DNA from: Streptomyces aureus
GTDB taxonomy: Bacteria; Actinomycetota; Actinomycetes; Streptomycetales; Streptomycetaceae
Length of the DNA: 64,000 nt
NCBI RefSeq assembly: GCF_000725495.1
Contig: NZ_JNZD01000026.1
Span: 1 to 64,000, forward strand
Direction of reading: 5' to 3'
Each line of letters begins with the position of its first letter. Position 1 is the first letter of the stretch. Of the stretch, positions 26,299 through 34,566 are shown in pieces. The notes under the pieces are model-generated. The model made no database searches. It was not told where the DNA came from and worked only from the letters and a program-made list of their open reading frames with translations. Both the position numbers and the translations under genes were made by a program.

Positions 26299-27578
26299 GG
26301 GCTCACTCCGAGCACGGGGAAGTCGTGGTCCGTCAGCCAGTGGCGGCCGACCTCGCGCGAGCGCGCCCAGGACGCCTCGACCGCCGTCTGGTCCGCGTCC
26401 TGGCCCAGTTCGGCCGGGGTCGGGCCGATCCGACGGGCCAGCGGGGCGAGCGCGCCGACGTCGAAGCCGAACACCTCCGCCGCCGCGAGGCCGAGCATGC
26501 GACGGGTCTCGGCGACCGGGATGTCGTGGAAGGTCCGCGCCAGCCACGCCCTGGTGTCGGGCCAGGTGCCCTCGGGGTGCGGGAAGTCGCTGCCCCACAG
26601 GATGTTGTCGACGCCGATCTCGTAGCGCTGGGCCAGCTCGCGGCGCTTGGTGTTGGTCGCGCAGACGAACACCTGCCGGTCCAGGTACTCGTGCGGGGGC
26701 CGCCTCAGCTCGGCGAACGGTGACAGCTTCTTGCCGCCGTGCGCGCCGAGGTAGAGCCGGTCCATGAACCACAGCAGGTTGGGCAGCCACCAGCAGCCCG
26801 ACTCGGCGACACCGAACCGGAGTCCGGGGTGGCGTTCGAAGACCCCGGACCAGAGCAGGAACCACAGCGGCCGGGCGGGCCACCAGGTCACCTCGGAGAC
26901 GTAGATGCCCAGGTGGTCGCCGTACTCGTGGCGCGGGGCCGCGCCGGAGTGGGTGAGGACGGGCATCGCGCACTCGGCGGCCGCCGCCCACACGGGGTCG
27001 TAACGGCGGTCGTGGTAGGGCTCCTTGTCGACCCACATGGAGGGGATCATGAGCGCGCCGAGGCCCGACTCCTTGGCGCGGTGCACCTCGGCGACGACCT
27101 CGCCGGTCTCCCCGGTGACGGGCAGCAGGGCGACCCCGCAGTGCCGTTCGGGGTGTTCGGAGACGAAGTCGGCGAGCCAGCGGTTGTGGGCCCGCGCGCC
27201 CGCCATGCCGAGCGCGGGGTCCTGGTCGCCGGAGAGGCCGAGGCCCACGCCGAACGGGGCCGCGGTGCGGCTGTCCACGGCGTCCGCGTCGGGGAAGACG
27301 ACCTCGGCCGCCACCCCGTCGCCGTCCAGCTCCTTCAGGCGCTGCGCGGAGTCCCAGCCGCCGCGCAGGCCCTCCTCGTTGTCCTGGAACCACTTGTCGG
27401 CGAACGCCTCGTTGCGGATGCCCAGGCGGTTCATCTCCTCGCGGCGCCGGCCCTGGCCCGCGAGGAACTCGTCGAACTCCCGGTGGAACCGGGTGTCCAG
27501 ATAGGGCCGGTACTCCTCGGTGGGGAGCCCGGCGTGGCAGTCGGAGGAGATGATCAGATACGGGTCCTGTTCGGTCAC
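26295..27578 (-). CDS. Amidohydrolase family 2 protein (decarboxylase-like), copy A
   Basis: A 427-residue member of the same family as the next gene, without the N-terminal extension. Metal ligands: D13-C-H15 (IISSDCHAG), His in THSG, Asp in LWGSDFPHPEGTW. The conserved RAHNRWLADFVSEHPER segment is shared with copy B. In this family such D-x-H sites resemble the Glu-x-His site of resorcylate and dihydroxybenzoate decarboxylases. Two different neighbouring copies suggest either a heteromeric enzyme or two successive substrates. ATG at 27578, nine bases after the SDR stop. Confidence 0.86.
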   Translation of the reverse strand: MTEQDPYLIISSDCHAGLPTEEYRPYLDTRFHREFDEFLAGQGRRREEMNRLGIRNEAFADKWFQDNEEGLRGGWDSAQRLKELDGDGVAAEVVFPDADAVDSRTAAPFGVGLGLSGDQDPALGMAGARAHNRWLADFVSEHPERHCGVALLPVTGETGEVVAEVHRAKESGLGALMIPSMWVDKEPYHDRRYDPVWAAAAECAMPVLTHSGAAPRHEYGDHLGIYVSEVTWWPARPLWFLLWSGVFERHPGLRFGVAESGCWWLPNLLWFMDRLYLGAHGGKKLSPFAELRRPPHEYLDRQVFVCATNTKRRELAQRYEIGVDNILWGSDFPHPEGTWPDTRAWLARTFHDIPVAETRRMLGLAAAEVFGFDVGALAPLARRIGPTPAELGQDADQTAVEASWARSREVGRHWLTDHDFPVLGVSP

Positions 27579-27587
27579 CGCGCCCCC

Positions 27588-28472
27588 TCAGTCGAGGATG
27601 AAGCTTTCCAGGTAGGACGGATCGGCCCGGTCGAGCATCGACCGCGACCGGGCCCGGATCTGCCGGTCGCTGTGCTCGCTCTCGGGCAGCAGCCAGAAGC
27701 GGCCGGCGCCGATCCCCTCGGCGACGAGGTCGGCGACCTCCTCGACCGGGGTGAACCGCACCTCGTGGCCCGCCTCGTTCATCGCGGCCTCCCACTGGGC
27801 GAGGCTGCGGTACGGGGTCCTGCGGGGCCGTTCCTTCGCGTACCGCCCTGGCCGGTTGCGGTGCGACTCCCACAGGCCCGTACGGAGCATGTGCGGCCCG
27901 GGGAACAGCACGGAGGCGCCCACGCGCGCGTGCTCCGCCTTCAGATGGGCGTACAGCGACTCGGTCAGCGTCACCACGGCCGCCTTGGTGACGGCGTACA
28001 CGGAGGCGGTGGGCAGCGGGGCGATCCCGCCGTCGCCGGAGGACGTGTTGACGACATGGCCGGGTTCGCCGCCCGCCAGCATCCGGGGCACGAACGCCTG
28101 GACGCCGTGGAAGACGCCCCACACGTTGACCGCGAAGGCCCACTTCCAGTCGTTCGGGTCGTGCTCCCACATCCGGCCCTCGGCTCCGGAGCCGACCCCG
28201 GCGTTGTTGCACAGGACGTGCACGGCGCCGCAGGTGGCGTACACGTCCTCGGCGAGCGCGAGGACCTCGGAGCGCTCGGAGACGTCCACCACGCGCGCGT
28301 GGACGTCGGCGCCCTCCTCGCGCAGTTCCCCGGCCGCCTTCTCCAGCGCGGCCTCCTCGACGTCGGCGAGGACCACCGTCAGGCCGTCCGCCGCGAACCT
28401 CCGGGCCATCGCGAGCCCGATGCCGCTCGCCGCGCCGGTGACGACGGCGACCTGTCCCGCGCGCAGTTCCAT
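27588..28472 (-). CDS. SDR family oxidoreductase
   Basis: A classical short-chain dehydrogenase of 294 residues. TGAASGIG (12-19) binds the cofactor, and the Asp in VVLADVEE after strand 2 points to NAD rather than NADP. NNAG is at 89-92, and the active site is Y159-x3-K163 (SVYAVTKAA). It is longer than the usual 250 residues because of an extended substrate-binding part (RNRPGRYAKERPRRTPYRS region). It starts with the ATG at 28472 that overlaps the stop of the acetoacetate decarboxylase-like gene by one base, so it acts in the same pathway, probably oxidising an alcohol or reducing a ketone. Confidence 0.88.
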   Translation of the reverse strand: MELRAGQVAVVTGAASGIGLAMARRFAADGLTVVLADVEEAALEKAAGELREEGADVHARVVDVSERSEVLALAEDVYATCGAVHVLCNNAGVGSGAEGRMWEHDPNDWKWAFAVNVWGVFHGVQAFVPRMLAGGEPGHVVNTSSGDGGIAPLPTASVYAVTKAAVVTLTESLYAHLKAEHARVGASVLFPGPHMLRTGLWESHRNRPGRYAKERPRRTPYRSLAQWEAAMNEAGHEVRFTPVEEVADLVAEGIGAGRFWLLPESEHSDRQIRARSRSMLDRADPSYLESFILD

Positions 28473-29269
28473 CAGGCGCTCCCCTCGGGCGGCCCGTCGA
28501 GGATCTGCCGGGGATCGTCGTAGCGCTGGTGGATGTACGGCAACAGGGCCTGCGCGCCGACGCGTTCGGCGACCCTGCCCCGCTGGGCCGAGGTCTTCTC
28601 GCCGAAGGTGATCTCCACCAGCCGCCGCACGGGCAGGTCGGCGACCGGGTCGTACATCGACTCGCGCAGGAGGACGTCCCCGGTGACCCGTTCCAGTCTC
28701 CGGACCTTCTCGTCCCGCAGGCAGTGCACGAGGACCGGGTCCGCGTCGAAGCCCGAACCGTCCACCGCGGGAAGGAACTTGAAGTAGAAGTCCGTCCTCT
28801 GCGCCGGCTCCGGCAGGGGCAGGGTGCCGCTCACCGCTCCGCGCACCTCGACGAAGGCGATGCCGTGCCGGGCGAGCACGCCCCGCACGACGAGGCCGTC
28901 GCGCTCGACGGTCACCTCGCCGAGCTTCTTGGGCTCGCCGAACACCTCACGGCCGCCGATCAGGGCCCGCTCGTGGGTCATCGGCATGACCAGCGGATAC
29001 CAGCCCTCGACGTCCCCGTGCGCCGCGGCGACGGCGAACGAGCCCGCGCCCAGGGGGTATCCGGGCAGGTCGACCTTGCTGACGGTGACCCGCACCAGGG
29101 GCCGGGCGACGGGTTTCAGCGGGGGCGGCAGCACCGCCGCGACCGCGTCCGGGTCGCTCTCCCAGACGGCGGTCACCCCCGTGGACCAGATGTCGGGGAG
29201 CCGGGAACCCGCGGTGCGCGAGGCGGTGATCTCCGCCTCCGTGCGCGCGCCGTACCTCACTCGTGCCAT
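28472..29269 (-). CDS. Acetoacetate decarboxylase-like protein
   Basis: A 265-residue protein of the ADC family. The Schiff-base lysine motif is intact: GREVFGEPKKLGEV, with Lys at 114-115 corresponding to the catalytic lysine of clostridial ADC. The family includes true acetoacetate decarboxylases as well as aldolase-dehydratases and decarboxylases of other beta-keto acids. Because it heads an operon with an SDR and two amidohydrolase_2 genes, I expect a substrate other than acetoacetate. ATG at 29269 with an AAGGGCGG-like site upstream. It is divergent from the RING-protein gene, with an inverted repeat pair at both ends of the shared region. Confidence 0.85.
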   Translation of the reverse strand: MARVRYGARTEAEITASRTAGSRLPDIWSTGVTAVWESDPDAVAAVLPPPLKPVARPLVRVTVSKVDLPGYPLGAGSFAVAAAHGDVEGWYPLVMPMTHERALIGGREVFGEPKKLGEVTVERDGLVVRGVLARHGIAFVEVRGAVSGTLPLPEPAQRTDFYFKFLPAVDGSGFDADPVLVHCLRDEKVRRLERVTGDVLLRESMYDPVADLPVRRLVEITFGEKTSAQRGRVAERVGAQALLPYIHQRYDDPRQILDGPPEGSA

Positions 29270-29311
29270 GTCCGTACCGCCCTTCGTAGGCGCTACCTGC
29301 TGGGGCGCGCA

Positions 29312-29481
29312 GCACGCTTGCACCGCCGGGGTGAAAGGTCCATAGCCGTGCGCGGTCCGGGATCCGCCGGTCCTGTGCCGTGACGGGACGGCCGTCCCCC
29401 GGGTCCCGGAAATAATCGGTGGCCCCACGGACGGCGTCCTGCCTAGACTCACCGCTCGCGGGGGCGGCTCCGCAAGCGTGC
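29312..29481. promoter_or_regulatory. Divergent control region bracketed by a 10-bp inverted repeat
   Basis: GCACGCTTGC (29312-29321) and its exact reverse complement GCAAGCGTGC (29472-29481) lie 150 bases apart between the divergent ADC-like operon and the RING-protein gene. They could be paired operators acting by looping. No regulator gene is adjacent. Confidence 0.4.
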
Positions 29482-29565
29482 TTCCTTCTCACTTTCTGAC
29501 ACCCGTAGCGCGCTCACTCTCCGCCCCGCCTCACCCACCTTTTCCGGCTCCCGGGGGATTTCCGC

Positions 29566-32145
29566 TTGTCCGTACTGTCGTCCGTGCTGCTCCGCCGCCT
29601 GCGAACCGTCTATGTCGACCAGGCCGGGCCACGGCCGGGGGACCCGGCGACGACGGAGGGCCTGGCCGCCCTGGAGGCCGAACTGCTCGACCGGGGATTC
29701 GCCCCGGCGGCACCATTGCGCGCCGCGCTCGCCTGGCTCGGCCCGACGGGACTCGCGGACGCGGGCGGCACACTGATCCGGCAGCTCGACGCGGAACTGG
29801 GCGCCGACCGCACCCATATGCCGCTGTTCCGCAGCTTCCCGGCGTCGGTGCCCGACGACACCTTCCAGCTCTACGTGGACCGGGTCTTCACCCTGCTGCT
29901 GCAGTGGCCCGCGCAGCCGTGCGTCCTGTGCGCCACCGTCGGCACCGTGCATCCCGTGTCGCCGTGCGCCCATCTGGTGTGCCGCTCCTGCTGGGACGGC
30001 GGCGACTACGCCGGCTGCCCCCTGTGCCACCGCCGGATCGACCCCTCGGACCCGTTCCTGAAGCCCGCCCCGCCCCGGGTCCCGCGCGAACTGTCCGTCG
30101 GGCCGCTGAAGTTGCTGGCGCTCGGCACCGACCTGCGGGGCGACACGATCACGGCACTGCTCCGTCTCCTGGCCCGCAGGACGCCCCTCCCGCCGCAGGA
30201 CCGGGACGACGTGAAGCTGCTCCTGGCGCACGCGCCGACCGTCCTGGACTGGTTTCCCGGGGACGTCCCGGTCCGCGAGACGAAGGCGCTGGCGCTCGGG
30301 ATGCTCCTGCTGGACCGGCGCACGCGCGCTGCCGTGCGCCCGCTGCTCGCCGCGCACCTCACCACGGCCACCGACGTGCTGCGGCTGCTCCAGGTCTGGT
30401 CCGGCGGCGAGGCCGATCTGATCGAGCCGCGTCCCTTCCGCACGCTCCCCCGCCCGCTGCGCCGCGAACTCCTCGCCGTCCTGGACGGGTTCGAGGCGTC
30501 CTCGCTGGTCGAGGACGTCCTGCGGCATCCGGTCGCGTGGAAGCGCGCCGCGCAGATCCTGCACCCGCACGAGCACCACGAGCGGCATCCGAAGGCCGCC
30601 CTCGCCTTCGCGGTGCTGCGCGGCACCGACACCTCCGCCACGCCGCTCGGTGAGGCCCTGCTGCGCACGGCGGCCGAGCACCCGGAGGCGGTCCGTGTCG
30701 ACGGCTCCCGGATCAAGCCGGACTCCTGGGGCGCGCACACCGAACAGGCGCTGCGCGAGCGGGACCTGCCCCGCGCGCTCGGCCTGCTCGCCGGGCGGCC
30801 GGGCGAACTGCTGCGCAGACTCGACCACTTGCTACGCCTGGACGCGCTCGAGGAGCTGCCCGAGGGGTTCTCCGACACCTTGCGACGGGTGCTGCCGAAG
30901 GCCGGTCCCGGGCCGCTGCTCGCGGCCCTCGGCCGGCTGCGCGTGCGTCATCTCCCGGGCGAGCGGCGGGTGTTCTTCCCGCGCGGCCGGGTGACCCGCT
31001 CCTTCACCCTGGACGACACCCGGGCCCCGCTGGCCGAGGCGGTCACCGAGGCGGTCTGCGCGCTGCTGGAGGAGGAGGCCGTGCGCCGGCTGTCGTCCGC
31101 CCCGCGCTTCGACCTCGCCGTCCTCGACGCGGAGCTCTCGGGCCTGGCCGTCCCCTCCGTCGAACGCGCTTCGGCGAAGGCGCTGGTCTCGGTGCCGCGG
31201 GGCAGCAGCCAGCCGCTCCCGGAGGGGGAGGTCCTGCGTCTCTTCCTGCACTGGACGCAGCCCTCGAAGGTCCAGGTCGACCTCGATCTGTCGGTCGCCC
31301 TGTACGACGAGGACTGGACGTACGTCGGGTTGTGCGACTACACGAACCTGGTCCACGGGGAGCGCGCCGCCGTCCACTCCGGGGACCTGACCTCGGCCCC
31401 GGCGCCCGACGGCGCCACCGAGTACGTGGACCTGGACCTCGCGGCCCTCTCGGGCGGCCCGGTGCGCTTCGCCGTGCCCATCGTCTTCAGCTTCAACGAC
31501 ATCGCCTTCGAGCACCTGCTCGACGCCTTCGCCGGCTTCATGGCGCTGCCCTCGAAGGACGGGCGTGACGCCTTCTACGACCCCCGCACGGTGCGTCAGC
31601 GCTACGACCTGGAGGGCGACTCGCGCATCCACGTCCCGCTGCTCGTCGACCTGGAGCGCCGTTCGTTCCTGTGGACCGATCTGCATCTGCCGTCGTCCGA
31701 GGGCTTCCACAGCGTGTACCGGCACAGCGCCGACCTCGGGCGCGTCGGCCGGGACCTGTTCCGGTACTACACCACGGGCCGTACGACCCTGTGGGACCTC
31801 GGGGTGTGGCACGCGGCGGCCCGGACCGACGAGGTCGTGGTGGTCCGGCGCATGCCGTGGACCGGCGAACTGTGGCACTACACGCGCCGGGAGGGCGAGA
31901 CGGACGTGGCCTTCGCCACCCGGATCCGGGCCCTGGAGCCCCCCGAGTGGAGACGGCCGGCGGAGGATCCGGAGGGGACGGCCGCCGCGGCCGCGGCGAA
32001 GAAGCACGTGCTGCTCGCCCTGGTGCACGGCGGGATCGCCCCCGAGGGCGCGAGCGGCGCCCTGTACCGGCTGCTGCCCGGACCGGCCGACGGCTGCGGT
32101 CTGACGCCGCTGACGGCCGGGGACCTGGTGGCGGCGCTCGGCTGA
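29566..32145 (+). CDS. RING finger protein of the MXAN_6230/SCO0854 family with TerD-like region
   Basis: An 859-residue soluble protein. Residues 119-154 form a complete C3HC4 RING pattern: C119-x2-C122-x11-C134-x-H136-x2-C139-x2-C142-x8-C151-x2-C154, the cross-brace zinc fold of eukaryotic E3 ubiquitin ligases. A long helical middle part (about 180-520) follows. Residues about 560-680 (VDLDLSVALYDEDW, then SGDLTSAP and VPIVFSFND) resemble a TerD stress/calcium-binding domain. I recognise this as the MXAN_6230/SCO0854 RING family of unknown function. The start is TTG at 29566 with GGGGGA seven bases upstream. No ubiquitin-like gene is near. It is transcribed alone, divergent from the ADC operon. 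Confidence 0.87.
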   Translation: MSVLSSVLLRRLRTVYVDQAGPRPGDPATTEGLAALEAELLDRGFAPAAPLRAALAWLGPTGLADAGGTLIRQLDAELGADRTHMPLFRSFPASVPDDTFQLYVDRVFTLLLQWPAQPCVLCATVGTVHPVSPCAHLVCRSCWDGGDYAGCPLCHRRIDPSDPFLKPAPPRVPRELSVGPLKLLALGTDLRGDTITALLRLLARRTPLPPQDRDDVKLLLAHAPTVLDWFPGDVPVRETKALALGMLLLDRRTRAAVRPLLAAHLTTATDVLRLLQVWSGGEADLIEPRPFRTLPRPLRRELLAVLDGFEASSLVEDVLRHPVAWKRAAQILHPHEHHERHPKAALAFAVLRGTDTSATPLGEALLRTAAEHPEAVRVDGSRIKPDSWGAHTEQALRERDLPRALGLLAGRPGELLRRLDHLLRLDALEELPEGFSDTLRRVLPKAGPGPLLAALGRLRVRHLPGERRVFFPRGRVTRSFTLDDTRAPLAEAVTEAVCALLEEEAVRRLSSAPRFDLAVLDAELSGLAVPSVERASAKALVSVPRGSSQPLPEGEVLRLFLHWTQPSKVQVDLDLSVALYDEDWTYVGLCDYTNLVHGERAAVHSGDLTSAPAPDGATEYVDLDLAALSGGPVRFAVPIVFSFNDIAFEHLLDAFAGFMALPSKDGRDAFYDPRTVRQRYDLEGDSRIHVPLLVDLERRSFLWTDLHLPSSEGFHSVYRHSADLGRVGRDLFRYYTTGRTTLWDLGVWHAAARTDEVVVVRRMPWTGELWHYTRREGETDVAFATRIRALEPPEWRRPAEDPEGTAAAAAAKKHVLLALVHGGIAPEGASGALYRLLPGPADGCGLTPLTAGDLVAALG

Positions 32146-32300
32146 GGGGGTCAACGACCCGGCCTCCGGGACCCGTTGCCGGGCCGGTGCTCGCGGGGCC
32201 CCTCGGCGGACCCCCGGGACCCGGGGGCGGGGAGCGCGGAGGGCCGGTGCCGGGACGGCGGGGGCCGGGATGTCGGCCCGGGCCCGTATCCTCATTGACC

Positions 32301-33296
32301 ATGCTCGAAGACCTCACGACCGCAGCGCCCCCTGCCTCCTGGCCGGCCGCGTATCCGCAGGGATACGCGGTCGTCGACGTGGAGACCACAGGGCTGGCCC
32401 GCGACGACCGGATCATCTCCGCCGCCGTCTACCGGCTGGACGCGCGCGGCGAGGTCGAGGACCACTGGTACACGACGGTCAATCCGGAACGGGACCCCGG
32501 CCCGGTGTGGATCCACGGTCTGACGAGCGAGGTGCTCGAAGGGTCGCCGCTCTTCGGGGAGGTCGCCGAGGAGTTCGCCGCCCGGCTCGACGGCCGGGTG
32601 CTGGTCGCGCACAACGCGGTCTTCGACTGGTCGATGATCGCGCGGGAGTACGCGCGCGCCGGGCGCGAGGCTCCGGTGCGCCGGCGCCTGTGCACCATCG
32701 CGCTCTCCAAGGAGCTGGGGCTGCCGCTGCCCAACCACAAGCTGGAGTCGCTGGCCGCGCACTTCGGCGTCGTGCAGCAGCGCGCGCACCACGCGCTGGA
32801 CGACGCCCGGGTGCTGGCCGAGGCGTTCCGGCCGAGCCTGTGGGCCGCCGCCCGCGACGGGGTGCGGCTGCCGCTCCTGGAGTGCCTGCCGCTCAAGGAG
32901 TGGACCGACAGCGCCGCGGCTCCGCGGATCGGACGCCAGGCGAGCCACGGCTCCGGCGGCTACCCGTCGGGGAGTTGGCGGCCCTCCCGCAAGCGCCCGG
33001 CGTGCCCGTATCCGAACCCCGGACGGTACACGGCGGACAAACCGCTCAAACAGGGCATGCGGGTCGCGTTCTCCGGGGACACGTCCATCGACCGCGATCT
33101 GCTGGAGGACCGCGCCGTCGAGGCCGGACTTCATGTCGCGACGAGCCTGTCCCGGCTCACCAGCCTGCTGGTCACCAACGACCCGGACTCCGGCACGTCG
33201 AAGGTGGTCAAAGCGCGACAGTTCGGGACACCGGTGGTCGACGAGGCCGCGTTCGGACAGCTGCTGCGCGACGTCGAACCCGCGTCGGAAGGGTGA
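32301..33296 (+). CDS. DEDDh family exonuclease with C-terminal BRCT domain
   Basis: A 331-residue protein. Residues 20-185 are a 3'-5' exonuclease of the DnaQ type: D26 and E28 in VVDVETTGL (ExoI), HNAVFDWSMI (ExoII Asp) and HHALDDARV (ExoIII with the catalytic His and Asp). Residues about 253-325 form a BRCT domain (MRVAFSGDTSIDRDLLEDRA to PVVDEAAFGQLL) of the type found in DNA ligase. The combination suggests proofreading or repair of damaged or nicked DNA. The ATG at 32301 has no clear ribosome binding site and may be on a nearly leaderless message. A small zinc protein gene follows 78 bases later. Confidence 0.9.
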   Translation: MLEDLTTAAPPASWPAAYPQGYAVVDVETTGLARDDRIISAAVYRLDARGEVEDHWYTTVNPERDPGPVWIHGLTSEVLEGSPLFGEVAEEFAARLDGRVLVAHNAVFDWSMIAREYARAGREAPVRRRLCTIALSKELGLPLPNHKLESLAAHFGVVQQRAHHALDDARVLAEAFRPSLWAAARDGVRLPLLECLPLKEWTDSAAAPRIGRQASHGSGGYPSGSWRPSRKRPACPYPNPGRYTADKPLKQGMRVAFSGDTSIDRDLLEDRAVEAGLHVATSLSRLTSLLVTNDPDSGTSKVVKARQFGTPVVDEAAFGQLLRDVEPASEG

Positions 33297-33374
33297 CGGG
33301 CGTACGGGTGATTGACGGGCGACTCGCCCCGCGCCCGCTCGCCCGCACCGCCCCCGCACCCCACCCTGTGGCGC

Positions 33375-33608
33375 ATGGCGAGATGCGAAGTATGCGGCAA
33401 TGACTACGGAATGACCTTCGAGGTGCACGCGCAGGGTGCCGTGCACGTCTTCGACTGCTTCTCCTGCGCGATCCACCGGATGGCCCCGATCTGCGAACAC
33501 TGTCGTGTCCAGGTCATCGGTCAGGGCGTGGAGGTCGAGGGCCACTGGTACTGCGGCGCGCACTGCGCCCGCGCGGAGGGGAAGGCGGGGATCGTCGACA
33601 AGGTCTGA
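33375..33608 (+). CDS. Small Cys-rich zinc-binding (metallothionein-like) protein
   Basis: A 77-residue protein with eight cysteines in pairs: C4-x2-C7, C28-x2-C31, C40-x2-C43 and C60-x3-C64, with histidines between (AIHRM, HWYCGAH). This suggests two zinc ribbons, and resembles proteins annotated as prokaryotic metallothionein in Streptomyces. The aromatic, charged sequence is more consistent with a structural zinc module than a metal store. ATG at 33375, just after a CG-rich stretch. Its position between an exonuclease and SURF1 gives little hint of function. Confidence 0.82.
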   Translation: MARCEVCGNDYGMTFEVHAQGAVHVFDCFSCAIHRMAPICEHCRVQVIGQGVEVEGHWYCGAHCARAEGKAGIVDKV

Positions 33609-33693
33609 CCCCCGTCCCCCGGACGGGGCATCGCGCGGCCCTCGGCGGGACCCTCCCGTCGGGGGCCGAATCGTGCCGAGTACCGTCAATGGG

Positions 33694-34482
33694 GTGTACC
33701 GCTTCCTGTTGTCCCGGCAGTGGGTGATCCTCACCCTCGTGGCCCTCGCGCTCATCCCGACGATGATCAAGCTGGGCTTCTGGCAGCTCCACCGGCACGA
33801 GCACAAGGTCGCCCTGAACACGGTGATCTCCGACTCGCTCGCCGCGAAGCCGGTGCCCGCGGAGTCGGTCACCGCGCCGGACCGGCAGATCCGCGACGAC
33901 GACCTGTTCCGCCGGGTCACCGCGAAGGGCCGTTTCGACACCGCGCACGAAGAGGTCGTCCGCCGCCGCACCAACGCCGACGGCGAGGTCGGGTACCACG
34001 TGCTGACCCCGTTCGTCCTGGACGACGGCCGGGTCCTCATGGTCAACCGGGGCTGGGTCCCGGCGGACGGGGCGCAGACCGCCTTCCCGAAGATCCCGGC
34101 CCCCGCCTCGGGCGAGATCACCGTCACGGGCCGGCTGATGGCCGACCAGACGACCGCCGAGAGCGGCATCAAGAACGTCCGGGGCCTGCCCGCCCGTCAG
34201 GTCATGCTCATCAGCAGCGGGCAGGAGGCGCGGCGGCTAGGCAAGCCGGTCCTCGGCGGCTACATCGAGCAGACCGCGCCGGCGCCCCGGGGCGGCTCGC
34301 CCGAGCTGATCCCCGACCCCGAGCACAGCGACATCGGCCCGCACATGGCGTACGCGATCCAGTGGTGGCTGTTCTCCGCGGGCGTGCCCGTCGGCTGGGT
34401 GGTCCTGGTCCGCCGCGAGCGCCGCGACCGGGCCGAGGCCGCCGCCCAGAGCACTCCCGAGGCGGAGCCGGCGGGCGTGTAG
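33694..34482 (+). CDS. SURF1 family cytochrome oxidase biogenesis protein
   Basis: A protein of about 262 residues with one helix at each end: WVILTLVALALIPTMIKLGFWQLHRHEHK at the N terminus and AYAIQWWLFSAGVPVGWVVLVRR at the C terminus. Between them lies the extracytoplasmic SURF1 domain (VTAKGRFD, VLTPFVLDDGRVLMVNRGWVPADG, and IQWW). SURF1 helps insert heme a into cytochrome aa3 oxidase subunit I. The GTG at 33694 (VYRFLLSRQW) gives the usual short N terminus; an in-frame GTG at 33673 is an alternative with a better GGGGG site. Confidence 0.88.
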   Translation: MYRFLLSRQWVILTLVALALIPTMIKLGFWQLHRHEHKVALNTVISDSLAAKPVPAESVTAPDRQIRDDDLFRRVTAKGRFDTAHEEVVRRRTNADGEVGYHVLTPFVLDDGRVLMVNRGWVPADGAQTAFPKIPAPASGEITVTGRLMADQTTAESGIKNVRGLPARQVMLISSGQEARRLGKPVLGGYIEQTAPAPRGGSPELIPDPEHSDIGPHMAYAIQWWLFSAGVPVGWVVLVRRERRDRAEAAAQSTPEAEPAGV

Positions 34483-34566
34483 CCGAGGGCGGCCCGTCAC
34501 ACCGCGGGGCCCCACGCCACTCTGGCGGCCCGATTGACCGTTGCCCCGTTCGGGAACCCGTCCACC

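Noticed and set aside
24952..28212. A continuous minus-strand frame of 1086 codons spanning three genes
   Set aside because: Only the last 448 codons carry amidohydrolase motifs; the rest is Arg/Pro/Gly-rich shadow of the copy A and SDR genes, which have normal codon bias and starts of their own.
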